Shown one piece after another: positions 8,867 through 17,020 of a DNA stretch of 64,000 nt. Origin of the DNA: Pseudomonas sp. stari2 (GTDB taxonomy: Bacteria > Pseudomonadota > Gammaproteobacteria > Pseudomonadales > Pseudomonadaceae). Location of the stretch: the NCBI RefSeq assembly GCF_040760005.1, contig NZ_CP099760.1, positions 3,591,501 to 3,655,500 on the forward strand. Reading direction: 5' to 3'. The number at the start of each line of letters is the position of its first letter. Position 1 is the first letter of the stretch. The notes beneath the pieces are model-generated. The model saw only the letters and a list, made by a program, of their open reading frames with translations, searched no databases and was not told where the DNA came from. A program made the translations under genes and the position numbers.

Positions 8867-10615
8867 ATGGCATGGTTTAAACGCAGCAAGACTGCTGCGG
8901 CAGGTTTTGACTGGGCCGGTTTCATCTGGCTGTTTGTATTCTTCTGGTACTTCTCCGGTATCACTCAACTGCTGATCCAGCTGACCGGCACCTCTGGCTT
9001 CACCGGATTCCGTCAAGCGTTCGTGATGAGCGCCGTCTGGCTGGCGCCGATGCTGCTGTTCCCCAAGCGCACCCGTCTGCTTGCCGCCGTGATCGGCGTG
9101 GTGTTGTGGGCCTGCTCGATGGCCAGCCTGGGCTACTTCTTCATCTATCAGCAGGAATTCTCCCAGAGCGTCATCTTCATCATGTTCGAGTCGAACGTGT
9201 CTGAAGCCGGCGAGTACATCACCCAGTACTTCGCCTGGTGGATGATTCCTGCGTTCCTCGCTCACACCGCGTTCGCCTATTTCCTGTGGACCCGCCTGCG
9301 TCCGGTCTACATGCCCCGTGGCCGGGCCTTCGTGGCAGCCATGGCGATCCTGTTCGCGGTGGTCGGTTACCCACTGATCAAGCAGACCCAGCGCACCGGC
9401 AGCTTCGCCGGCGGTTTCGAGAAATTTGAAACCCGCATCGAACCGGCCGTGCCATGGCAGATGGCCGTGGCCTACCACCGCTACCTGGAAACCCTGGGCG
9501 AGATGCAGGGCATGCTTCACAGCGCGAGCAAGATCCCGCCGCTGCATAACCTCAAGGATGCCGGCGCCAACCAGCCTGCGACCCTGGTGCTGGTGATCGG
9601 CGAGTCCACCAACCGCCAGCGCATGAGCCTCTATGGCTATCAGCGCAAGACCACGCCGGAACTGGACAAGCTCAAGGACCAACTCTCGGTCTTCGATAAC
9701 GTCGTCACCCCGCGCCCGTACACCATCGAAGCCCTGCAGCAGGTGTTGACCTTCGCCGACGAAGAGAACCCGGATCTGTACCTGTCCACGCCGTCGCTGG
9801 TCAGCATGATGAAACAGGCCGGCTACAAGACGTTCTGGATCACCAACCAGCAGACCATGACCAAGCGCAACACAATGCTCACGACCTTTTCCGAACAGGC
9901 TGACGAGCAGGTGTACCTGAACAACAACCGCAACCAGAACGCCGCGCAGTATGACGGCGACGTGATCGAGCCGTTCAACAAGGCCCTGACCGATCCGGCA
10001 CCGCGCAAGCTGATTGTCGTGCATCTGCTCGGTACGCACATGAGCTACCAGTACCGTTATCCGCCGAGCTTCGACAAGTTCCAGGACCGCACTGGCGTCC
10101 CGGCCGGCGTGCGTGACGATCAGGTGCCGACCTACAACAGCTATGACAACGCGGTGCTGTACAACGACTTCGTGGTCTCGAGCCTGATCAAGGACTACGC
10201 CAAGTCCGATCCGAACGGCTTCCTGCTGTACCTCTCCGACCATGGTGAAGACGTGTTCGACTCGGCGGGTCACACCACCCTGGGTCGTAACGAAAACAAA
10301 CCGACCGCGCCGATGTACACCATTCCGTTCATGGCCTGGGCGTCGCCGAAGTGGCGTGAAAACCACGACTGGAGTTTCGCCGGGGATCTGAGCCGGCCTT
10401 ACAGCAGCGCGCACCTGATCCACACCTGGGCAGACCTGGCGGGTTTGAGCTTCGATGAACTGGACCGCAGCAAAAGCGTGGTCAGCGACAGCTTCAAACA
10501 GCGTCCACTGTTGATCGGCAACCCTTACGAACGTGAACAGCGAGCCTTGATCGACTTCAGCCTGATGAAGCCGAAAAAGCCCGAAGAAGCGCCGAAGGAA
10601 GTCGTCAAGCAATAA
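8867..10615 (+). CDS. cptA: Phosphoethanolamine transferase CptA (lipid A/core modification)
   Basis: The 582-aa inner-membrane enzyme has about five N-terminal transmembrane segments (residues ~15-175) and a periplasmic sulfatase-fold domain. The catalytic threonine lies in VIGESTNRQRMSLYGY and the metal-binding signature LSDHGEDVFD near residue 460. It transfers phosphoethanolamine from phosphatidylethanolamine to lipopolysaccharide, reducing negative charge and sensitivity to cationic peptides. The arrangement of the soluble domain fits the CptA group rather than EptA. The start ATG at 8867 follows TTGGAG. A strong terminator after the stop makes it monocistronic or co-transcribed only with the small gene upstream. 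Confidence 0.9.
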   Translation: MAWFKRSKTAAAGFDWAGFIWLFVFFWYFSGITQLLIQLTGTSGFTGFRQAFVMSAVWLAPMLLFPKRTRLLAAVIGVVLWACSMASLGYFFIYQQEFSQSVIFIMFESNVSEAGEYITQYFAWWMIPAFLAHTAFAYFLWTRLRPVYMPRGRAFVAAMAILFAVVGYPLIKQTQRTGSFAGGFEKFETRIEPAVPWQMAVAYHRYLETLGEMQGMLHSASKIPPLHNLKDAGANQPATLVLVIGESTNRQRMSLYGYQRKTTPELDKLKDQLSVFDNVVTPRPYTIEALQQVLTFADEENPDLYLSTPSLVSMMKQAGYKTFWITNQQTMTKRNTMLTTFSEQADEQVYLNNNRNQNAAQYDGDVIEPFNKALTDPAPRKLIVVHLLGTHMSYQYRYPPSFDKFQDRTGVPAGVRDDQVPTYNSYDNAVLYNDFVVSSLIKDYAKSDPNGFLLYLSDHGEDVFDSAGHTTLGRNENKPTAPMYTIPFMAWASPKWRENHDWSFAGDLSRPYSSAHLIHTWADLAGLSFDELDRSKSVVSDSFKQRPLLIGNPYEREQRALIDFSLMKPKKPEEAPKEVVKQ

Positions 10616-10620
10616 CCAGA

Positions 10621-10644
10621 AAGGGCCGGAAACGGCCCTTTTTT
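10621..10644 (+). terminator. Terminator after cptA
   Basis: Perfect 8-bp stem AAGGGCCG / CGGCCCTT with a GAAA tetraloop (10621-10640) followed by TTTT. Confidence 0.9.
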
Positions 10645-10665
10645 CATGCCGTCGCAACACCTGGA

Positions 10666-10713
10666 AATGACAATACATCTCGCTTGATACTAAATCGCAC
10701 TCCCCCTCTTCGT
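10666..10713 (+). promoter_or_regulatory. Candidate iron-responsive promoter elements before the TonB receptor
   Basis: AATGACAATACAT (from 10666) resembles the left part of a Fur box. TAAAT (10691-10695) and CGT (10711-10713) resemble a PvdS box, but the spacer is 15 nt where 16-17 is usual. Both are imperfect; the call rests on the siderophore-receptor context. Confidence 0.25.
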
Positions 10714-10760
10714 CTTTGAACCAAAGGAAATTTTCTCTCGAAGACAAGGAGTCGGCTGCG

Positions 10761-13007
10761 ATGTTCGCGCCCATCACCCGTTCCATGACCCTCACCCTGG
10801 GCTTGTGCAGTGCTGCATTGAGCCCGGATCTGCTGGCTGAAACCGACGCCGAAAAACAGCCTGAGGCCGTCGCTCCGGCCCTCGAACTGGCCTCCACCAA
10901 CGTAACCGCCCAAAGCTTGGGCAGTACGACTGAAGACACCGCGTCTTACACCACCGGCGCCATGAGCACGGCGACTCGGTTGAACCTGTCGATCAAGGAA
11001 ACCCCGCAATCGGTGTCCGTGGTGACCCGCCAGCAAATGGATGACTTCAAGCTCGGCACATTGTCCGAAGCCATGAGCCAGACCACAGGTGTTGTGGTCC
11101 AGCATTACGACTCGGACCGGGTCAACTATTCGTCTCGCGGCTACTCGATCAACAACTTCCAGATCGACGGGATGCTCAACACCTTCAGCCGGATGAAGTC
11201 CGATTCCGACACGATCATCTACGACCGGATCGAAGTGGTACGCGGCGCCACTGGCCTGACCACCGGCGCAGGTGATCCTTCGGCCACCATCAACATGGTA
11301 CGCAAGCGCCCCACTGCGCAATTGCAGGCACTGGCCGGGGTCAGCGGCGGCAGTTATGACGATTACTACAGCTACGTGGACGTGGGTGGTCCGCTTGCCT
11401 TCGACGGCCGTTTGCGCGGACGCAGTGTGCTGGCGTATCGCGACAGCCAGTCGTTTCGCGACCATTACGCGCTGCAACGGGAAGTCGGTTACGGCATCCT
11501 CGAAGGCGACCTGACGGAATCGACCGTGCTCGCGGTCGGCTATGACTATCAGGACAAGCAAGTGCAAGGCAGTTCCTGGGGCACCGTGCCGTACTGGAAC
11601 GCCGACGGTGGCAAGGCCGGTCTGGGCCGCTCGACCAACATGGCGACGTCGTGGAGCTCGTGGCCGATCAAGGACAAGACGGCCTTCGCCACCCTCGATC
11701 AGGCGCTGGCAGGTGGCTGGCACTTGAAAGCGGCGTACACCCATCGCCAGAGCGATACCGACGGCAAGGTCTACTACGGCGGAACCGGTTTTCCCGCGGA
11801 CGACCGCAGCGGCATGGCGGCCTACATGTCACATATGATCGGCACGCAAAAGATGAAGACTTACGACTTCAACCTGTCGGGGCCCTACGCGCTGTTCGGT
11901 CGCGAACACGAAATGATGTTCGGTTATGGCGAAGCCGAGCGCAGCGAGCGCTCCCCGTATACGATTGACGGCCCGGTGCCACCGGGTTACGGACGGATTC
12001 GCGACTGGAAATACATGGGCGATATCGCCAAATTCCCCGACACAGTCACAGGCTTGACCGGCTCCACTTCCAGCACCCGCCAGAAAGCCGGATACCTCGC
12101 CACTCGCCTGAGCTTCACCGACGACTTGCATGCCGTACTCGGCAGCCGTTACGGCAGTTGGAAGGCGTCGAAAGCCGACAATACATATGACGACAATCGG
12201 CAGGTGAGCGCGGTCGATGCCAGCCGCCAGCAACACAACGACATGTGGACGCCGTACGCGGGACTACTCTACGACTTGACGCCTGAGTACACCGTGTATG
12301 CAAGCTACACCGACATCTTCAATCCTCAAGATAACCGCGATGCCAATCGCAAATTCCTTGAGCCGGTGGTCGGCAGTAACTATGAAATAGGCCTCAAGGG
12401 CAGCCTGCTCGACGAGCGCCTGAACCTGGCCACGGCGGTGTTCTGGAGCAAGCAGGACAACGTCGCCGAGCTCGACGATTCAGTACCACCTGATCCGGTT
12501 ACCGGTGAGGAGTTCTACAAGAGCGGCGGCAAAGGCAACAAGGTCAACGGTTTCGAAGCCGAAGTCTCGGGCGAAATCCATGACGGCTGGAACATGACCG
12601 CCGGGTACACTTACACCCACGCGCTCAACGGCGAGAAAAACCGCACCAATACCAACCAGCCATTGAACATGCTCCGCCTCTCCACCGCTTACCGCTTGCC
12701 GGGCGCCTGGAGCGCCCTGACCGTGGGCGGCGCGGTGAACTGGCAGAGTGACGTCTATGGCAACTCCAACCGCCCGGTCGGACGCGGTGCGAATGGCCGG
12801 GTCATCACCGAACGGACACGGATCAGTCAGGGCGCTTACTCCGTGGTCAAGCTGATGTCACGCTATGAGTTCGACAAACATCTGTCGGCATCGCTGAACG
12901 TCGACAACCTGTTCGACAAGAAGTATTACGACAACGTCGGCTTCTACAACGGCGTGTTCTGGGGCGATCCACGCACGGTGACGCTGAGCCTAGACTGGAA
13001 ACTCTGA
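10761..13007 (+). CDS. TonB-dependent siderophore receptor (FpvA/FpvB/FhuE-like)
   Basis: The 748-aa outer-membrane receptor has a signal peptide (MFAPITRSMTLTLGLCSAAL, cut near LLAETD), a plug domain with the siderophore-receptor signature KETPQSVSVVTRQQMDDF and IYDRIEVVRGATGL, and a C-terminal beta-barrel ending in an aromatic-rich strand (TVTLSLDWKL). It would import a ferric siderophore using TonB energy. No STN signalling domain precedes the plug, so it should not signal through a FecR/FecI pair. The chosen start ATG 10761 follows AAGGAGTCGGCTGCG; a longer frame from 10716 lacks a ribosome site. The ligand cannot be told from sequence; hydroxamate or a foreign pyoverdine are likely classes. 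Confidence 0.92.
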   Translation: MFAPITRSMTLTLGLCSAALSPDLLAETDAEKQPEAVAPALELASTNVTAQSLGSTTEDTASYTTGAMSTATRLNLSIKETPQSVSVVTRQQMDDFKLGTLSEAMSQTTGVVVQHYDSDRVNYSSRGYSINNFQIDGMLNTFSRMKSDSDTIIYDRIEVVRGATGLTTGAGDPSATINMVRKRPTAQLQALAGVSGGSYDDYYSYVDVGGPLAFDGRLRGRSVLAYRDSQSFRDHYALQREVGYGILEGDLTESTVLAVGYDYQDKQVQGSSWGTVPYWNADGGKAGLGRSTNMATSWSSWPIKDKTAFATLDQALAGGWHLKAAYTHRQSDTDGKVYYGGTGFPADDRSGMAAYMSHMIGTQKMKTYDFNLSGPYALFGREHEMMFGYGEAERSERSPYTIDGPVPPGYGRIRDWKYMGDIAKFPDTVTGLTGSTSSTRQKAGYLATRLSFTDDLHAVLGSRYGSWKASKADNTYDDNRQVSAVDASRQQHNDMWTPYAGLLYDLTPEYTVYASYTDIFNPQDNRDANRKFLEPVVGSNYEIGLKGSLLDERLNLATAVFWSKQDNVAELDDSVPPDPVTGEEFYKSGGKGNKVNGFEAEVSGEIHDGWNMTAGYTYTHALNGEKNRTNTNQPLNMLRLSTAYRLPGAWSALTVGGAVNWQSDVYGNSNRPVGRGANGRVITERTRISQGAYSVVKLMSRYEFDKHLSASLNVDNLFDKKYYDNVGFYNGVFWGDPRTVTLSLDWKL

Positions 13008-13023
13008 CGCCCTTCCCTGCGAT

Positions 13024-13048
13024 CTGCACGCGTAAGCGGCGCGTGCAG
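13024..13048 (+). terminator. Hairpin after the TonB receptor
   Basis: Perfect 9-bp stem CTGCACGCG / CGCGTGCAG with a 7-nt loop, 17 nt after the stop. The following CCTTCGTCCC is only weakly T-rich. Confidence 0.5.
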
Positions 13049-13186
13049 CCTTCGTCCCGCCTGGAAACATTCGGTAAACCCTGCACAAAACGCGCGTTAA
13101 CCCTTGGTTAATGCCCTCGGCGGACACTGCGCCTCGAGGTTCTGATTCATGGATGAACGGCTCCGACTTTTTTCGTAGGAGGCACC

Positions 13187-13393
13187 ATGAAAACCACGAC
13201 TGCAATCCTTGCCGGTCTACTCGCCATTGCATCCGCCAGCGCTTTCGCCGAGGGCGGTGCCGAGCGGATGCGATATCACTGGGAAAACTTCCCGGTCCAC
13301 ACCGAACAAAGCCAACAGACAGACACGAAAGCCAACGAGCTTCGCGTCCCGGACGACCAGACCGCGCAGGTCACCGAACATTACCGTCCTTGA
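13187..13393 (+). CDS. Small secreted hypothetical protein (68 aa)
   Basis: I do not recognise the family. The 68-residue product has a clear signal peptide (MKTTTAILAGLLAIASASAF, cut after AFA-E) and a hydrophilic mature part of about 45 residues rich in Glu, Gln, Thr and His, ending VTEHYRP. No cysteine is present. The start is well supported by a GTAGGAGGCACC ribosome site. It lies between the TonB receptor and a strong terminator and may have its own promoter in the 179-nt gap. A periplasmic role is all that can be said. Confidence 0.8.
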   Translation: MKTTTAILAGLLAIASASAFAEGGAERMRYHWENFPVHTEQSQQTDTKANELRVPDDQTAQVTEHYRP

Positions 13394-13453
13394 TGTAGAC
13401 AGGTTTACCGATGGACCTGCGATGGCTCCGCTCTGGCTTCGCAGATGACAGTT

Positions 13454-13479
13454 GGGCGCCCTTTCGGGCGCCCTTTTTT
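13454..13479 (+). terminator. Terminator after the small secreted protein
   Basis: Perfect 8-bp stem GGGCGCCC (13454-13461) / GGGCGCCC (13466-13473), loop TTTC, followed by six Ts. The T run overlaps the stop codon of the convergent GNAT gene. Confidence 0.92.
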
Positions 13480-13975
13480 ATGCCTGCAGTTCCTTGATCC
13501 AGAACAGCATGCGCCCGTGATTCGGGTCGAACATGCCCGGCGCAAAACCGAATTTGGCGTAGGAACCCTGGGCGACGACGTTGCCCTCGAGTACTTCCAG
13601 GGTGATCTTGCAGCAACCGCGCTGAAGGGCGATGTCCTCGACCTTGCGCAGCATTTTCTGGCTCAGCCCCAGGCCTCGGAACTTCGTCACCACCGAAACA
13701 TCGTGGACGTTGACCAACGGTTTGCAGGCAAAGGTCGAAAACCCTTCAAAGCAGTTCACCAGCCCTGCCGGTTCGCCGCCGACAAAGGCCAGAACGCTGA
13801 ACGCGTGAGGTCGCTTGGCCAGTTCTGCGGGCAGTTGCTGCAACAGTTCAGGGGCAATCGGATGGCCGCCACCCATCGGGTCTTCGGCGTAATGATTGAG
13901 CACCACACCAATGGCCTCGGCATGCACCGGATTGGTATAGCTGGCTTGAAGCACAAGAATTTCTGCGGAATCCAT
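13478..13975 (-). CDS. GNAT-family N-acetyltransferase
   Basis: A 165-aa single-domain GNAT protein. The acetyl-CoA binding region is VNVHDVSVVTKFRGLGLSQK (motif A, R/QxxGxG/A as FRGLGLSQ), followed by the ITLEVLEGN strand and YAKFGF near the end. It would transfer an acetyl group from acetyl-CoA to an amine on a small molecule or protein; the substrate is unknown. The start at 13975 is chosen over 13993 because GAGGAAGG lies 5-12 nt upstream on the minus strand. It is a stand-alone gene, convergent with the small secreted protein. Confidence 0.88.
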   Translation of the reverse strand: MDSAEILVLQASYTNPVHAEAIGVVLNHYAEDPMGGGHPIAPELLQQLPAELAKRPHAFSVLAFVGGEPAGLVNCFEGFSTFACKPLVNVHDVSVVTKFRGLGLSQKMLRKVEDIALQRGCCKITLEVLEGNVVAQGSYAKFGFAPGMFDPNHGRMLFWIKELQA

Positions 13976-14073
13976 TTCCTTCCTCGATCGCACGGGGCCC
14001 CGGCACGTTTAATACGCACTGAAAGGCTGACCGACCTTAGCGCGAGGCAGCCCCCGGCCACAACCCGGCCGTT

Positions 14074-14655
14074 TCAGTGGCCCCAGATCAGTTCTTCCGT
14101 CCAGCCCAGTTCAGCGAAATCCTCGGCCCGCAAGCCGGACTCGCCAACGCAGAAGAACTCATCCAGTTGCGGCGGCTTCACCGGCGTGCCGCTGAGCATG
14201 GCGTGGACCTGCCCACGATGGTGGATCTGATGTTCGAACAGATGCGAGATCATCCGCAAACGGCTGTCATGCTGCGGCGTGTCGCGGGCGATGGTGACGA
14301 TGCGCCCCAGATCGGCATCGCGCAGTTGTTCGCAATAGGCGATCAAGCGGCGATCGACATGGGCCTGTTCGCGGCGCAAGGCCTGCGCCTCGGTGAAGGG
14401 TTCGTCTGCATTGAAGAACACGTAGCAATCGGGATGCGGCTCATCACCACGCAACTCGCGCTCCAGCGCATCGACGTAGAACCAGTCGCAGGTGAGGATG
14501 TGATTGAGGGTCAGGCGAATACTCGGGAAGAAACTCACCCTGGGCGCCGCCAGTTGCGCATCGTCGAGTTGCAGCCAGGCCTTGGCCAGTCGATGGTTGG
14601 CCCAGGCGTTCTGATAGGCCATGGTCAGCAAGTGATGGGACAGTGGCTGAGTCAT
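14074..14655 (-). CDS. DinB-family protein
   Basis: A 193-aa member of the DinB/YfiT four-helix-bundle superfamily. The metal-binding histidines of the family are visible: LNHIL in the second helix region and HLFEHQIHHRGQVH near residue 145. Family members are damage- or stress-induced metalloproteins, and some act as thiol-dependent S-transferases; the substrate here is unknown. The start is set at MTQPLSHH (14655) with GGAGG 8 nt upstream. A longer frame to 14940 runs into zapE and is rejected. It lies 16 nt downstream of zapE on the same strand, so co-transcription is likely. Confidence 0.88.
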   Translation of the reverse strand: MTQPLSHHLLTMAYQNAWANHRLAKAWLQLDDAQLAAPRVSFFPSIRLTLNHILTCDWFYVDALERELRGDEPHPDCYVFFNADEPFTEAQALRREQAHVDRRLIAYCEQLRDADLGRIVTIARDTPQHDSRLRMISHLFEHQIHHRGQVHAMLSGTPVKPPQLDEFFCVGESGLRAEDFAELGWTEELIWGH

Positions 14656-14671
14656 GTCGCGCCTCCATGTT

Positions 14672-15790
14672 TCAGGTCTCGGCGAAGCGTTGCAGCTGCA
14701 TCTCCTGCAAGCGGCTGAGGGTCCGGCGGAACGGGAATTCCAGATAACCCTCGGTGTACAGCGCGTCCATCGGCACATCGGCCTCGATGTACAGCGGCAC
14801 CTTGCGGTCGTAGCACTCGTCGACCAGCGCGATGAAGCGCCGTACGCCGTCATCGTGCACCGACAGTTGCGGCAACTCGCGATCCCCGGCAACGACACGC
14901 TCGGCGCCGTCCTCGGTACCACGGGCGATCCGCCCTTCACGCTTTTGCGCGCTCAGGTTCGGCACCTCGCTCAACAGAATAGCCCGGTAGGTGTCGCACA
15001 GCGCGATGAAGTCCATGGCCGCGAACGGTTGCTCGCACAGATCCGCGTAACGGCACCACAACACCGACTCGCTGGCCTTCACCACATTCAAGGCGCGATA
15101 ACCGACCGGCACCGGTTCGGCGCTGACGCTCTGCCCGGCCGCCAACGCGTCGAACACCCCGGCCAGCGCGCTATCCTGCTCCGGCGCAACCACCCAGTAG
15201 CGTTGCTCGAGGGCACCCGGATGCAAACGATGATCCTCGGCGCCGTTCACCGCGACCACCTGCATATGCTGCTTGATCGCCGTGATCGCCGGCAGGAAGC
15301 GGTCGCGGTTGAAGCCGTCGGCATACAACTGATCTGGCGGCAGGTTGGAGGTGCAGACCACCACCACGCCTTCATCGAACATCACCTGAAACAACCGGCC
15401 GAGGATGATTGCATCACCGATGTCATTGACGAACAACTCGTCGAAACACAGCACCCGCACTTCGGCCGCCAGTTCCCGGGCCAATGCCCGCAATGGATCG
15501 GCGATCCCGGTCAACTGAAAGGAACGCTGGTGCACCCAGCCCATGAAGTGATGAAAGTGCTGACGTCGGGCCGGCACCCGCAGGCTTTGATGGAACTGGT
15601 CCATCAGCCAGGTCTTGCCGCGCCCGACCGGGCCCCACAGGTAAACGCCGGTGACCGAACGGACACCGGCGTGCAGGGCTTCATGGCATTTTTGCAACGC
15701 CCAGACCGCGTGCTCCTGGGCTTCATCCTGGATGAAGCCCTTGTGCTCGACGGCATGTTGCCAGGCGCTTAGGGGAGAGTCGAAAGTCAT
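14672..15790 (-). CDS. zapE: ZapE-family (AFG1-like) ATPase
   Basis: The 372-aa P-loop ATPase has Walker A GPVGRGKT, Walker B VRVLCFDELF and a sensor stretch VVVVCTSNLPPDQLY, all typical of the ZapE/AFG1 family. In E. coli ZapE interacts with FtsZ and supports constriction under anaerobic or heat stress. Most pseudomonads carry a zapE near the cytochrome bc1/ribosomal protein L13 genes. This one sits instead beside DinB and NTF2-like genes, so it is probably a second, divergent paralogue, and the FtsZ role is uncertain. No RBS stands out immediately upstream of the ATG at 15790. Confidence 0.88.
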   Translation of the reverse strand: MTFDSPLSAWQHAVEHKGFIQDEAQEHAVWALQKCHEALHAGVRSVTGVYLWGPVGRGKTWLMDQFHQSLRVPARRQHFHHFMGWVHQRSFQLTGIADPLRALARELAAEVRVLCFDELFVNDIGDAIILGRLFQVMFDEGVVVVCTSNLPPDQLYADGFNRDRFLPAITAIKQHMQVVAVNGAEDHRLHPGALEQRYWVVAPEQDSALAGVFDALAAGQSVSAEPVPVGYRALNVVKASESVLWCRYADLCEQPFAAMDFIALCDTYRAILLSEVPNLSAQKREGRIARGTEDGAERVVAGDRELPQLSVHDDGVRRFIALVDECYDRKVPLYIEADVPMDALYTEGYLEFPFRRTLSRLQEMQLQRFAET

Positions 15791-15812
15791 GCGCGGCAGT
15801 ATGCCACGATGG

Positions 15813-16154
15813 CTACACGGAAATATCCAGCCGTGCGATTTTGCCCTGCTCGTTGAGGCGAAAGGTGTAGCGCAGCTCCAGCGGGCTGCCGGGGAACGTC
15901 CCGGAGATCAGCCCTTGCACCAGCACTTTGCCGGTGCGCTGCTGGACGCCCAGCACCTCGACCCGCGGCTGATAGCGTCGGGCGGTGTCTTGCATCCAGT
16001 CGGCGATGGCTTGCGGGCCGACCTGATGATTGCCTTCATCGAACACGTGGGCATCCTCGGCAAAAAAACTGCCGACCCGGGACGTATCGCGAGCGTTGGC
16101 GGCGTTGATGTACTCAACGATGGCCGGGGCGAGTATCGAGGTGGGATGGAACAT
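15813..16154 (-). CDS. NTF2/SnoaL-like protein
   Basis: A 113-aa protein of the SnoaL/nuclear transport factor 2 fold: an N-terminal helix (IVEYINAANARD), then FFAEDAHVFDEGNHQVGPQAI and a strand-rich C-terminal half (YTFRLNEQGKIARLDI). The fold forms a cone-shaped pocket used by isomerases, cyclases and ligand-binding proteins; no catalytic identity can be assigned. It starts 52 nt downstream of the YafY-like regulator on the same strand and could be part of that unit. The minus-strand start follows AAGGAGCTGCAACC. Confidence 0.85.
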   Translation of the reverse strand: MFHPTSILAPAIVEYINAANARDTSRVGSFFAEDAHVFDEGNHQVGPQAIADWMQDTARRYQPRVEVLGVQQRTGKVLVQGLISGTFPGSPLELRYTFRLNEQGKIARLDISV

Positions 16155-16206
16155 GGTTGCAGCTCCTTGTTTTCGGGTTCTGCCGCCATCCTAGAACAGC
16201 CCTGCG

Positions 16207-16923
16207 TCAGTTTTTGTCAGGAGTGAAACGCCCGCTTTCGTCCAGTTGCATCTGCTGCTGCCAGGTGCGCAGCAGGTCACTGCGACGTCCCGGATAACGC
16301 TCGCCCTGCAGACTGGCAGCGGAAATCCGGTCGGTTCTGAACGTGCGATACGCGCTGCGCAATTCGCACCACGCGACAATGATCCGCACCTCGTTGAGAA
16401 ACCCCAGCGCCAAGGGCCAGATCAACCGCTGGCTCGGCACTTGTTGTGCATCGGCATAATCGATGTGCAGCTTGGCCTGATCGCGGATCGCCTGACGGAA
16501 AACATTCAATGGCACCGCGTTCTGCGGAAAGCCGTAACCGTGCGGCCCGGGCATGACCGTCGGATTGCGCATTGCCTCCTGGGCCTGTGGATCCAGCACC
16601 GCCGCGATTTTCGCCAAGGCGTCGGCTGCGGCCTTGCTCAGGACCTCGTCGCCACGCTGATCGACATAGCGCAGGCCCAGCACGATGGCTTCGGTCTCGT
16701 CGGCGTTGAGCATCAAGGGCGGCAGAAAAAGCCCGCTGCGCAACACATAACCAATGCCCGCCTCACCATGAATCGGCGCGCCGAGCGCGGTCAGTTCGGC
16801 GATGTCGCGATAGAGGGTGCGTTCGGAGATTTCCAGCTCGGACGCCAGCGTCGCCGCGGTGACCGGGCGTTTCTTGCCGCGCAGCACTTGCAGCAAGGTC
16901 AGTAGACGAGTGGTGCGCGACAC
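16207..16923 (-). CDS. YafY-family transcriptional regulator (HTH + WYL)
   Basis: A 238-aa DNA-binding regulator. Residues 1-60 form a DeoR-like winged helix (RLLTLLQVLRGKKRPVTAAT, then SERTLYRDIAELTALGAPI). A central region carries LNADETEAIVLGLR, and a WYL domain follows from about residue 135 (IRDQAKLHIDYADAQQ through the FRTDRI strand). WYL domains sense nucleic acids or small ligands. It is likely to control itself and the NTF2-like gene behind it; nothing else in the context points to a regulon. Confidence 0.9.
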   Translation of the reverse strand: MSRTTRLLTLLQVLRGKKRPVTAATLASELEISERTLYRDIAELTALGAPIHGEAGIGYVLRSGLFLPPLMLNADETEAIVLGLRYVDQRGDEVLSKAAADALAKIAAVLDPQAQEAMRNPTVMPGPHGYGFPQNAVPLNVFRQAIRDQAKLHIDYADAQQVPSQRLIWPLALGFLNEVRIIVAWCELRSAYRTFRTDRISAASLQGERYPGRRSDLLRTWQQQMQLDESGRFTPDKN

Positions 16924-17020
16924 GGTGTGAAGCTCCGGGCAGAAATTTGCCGGAGCTTAGCAGAGCCTGGTGTCAGAATTTGTCAGGAGCCTTCGACGAC
17001 CGAAAGCTCCCGATGAAGTC

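Noticed and set aside
8819..10939. Antisense 706-codon frame across cptA
   Set aside because: Fully opposite to a strongly supported gene with family motifs; the frame reflects high-GC codon bias, and its translation is rich in Arg, His and Val without any domain.
13401..13450. Possible REP element (CTGCGA / TCGCAG arms)
   Set aside because: The arms are short and the inner bases do not pair well; no second copy was seen nearby.
14656..14940. Extended start for the DinB-like gene
   Set aside because: It would run 269 nt into zapE; the start at 14655 has a proper GGAGG site.
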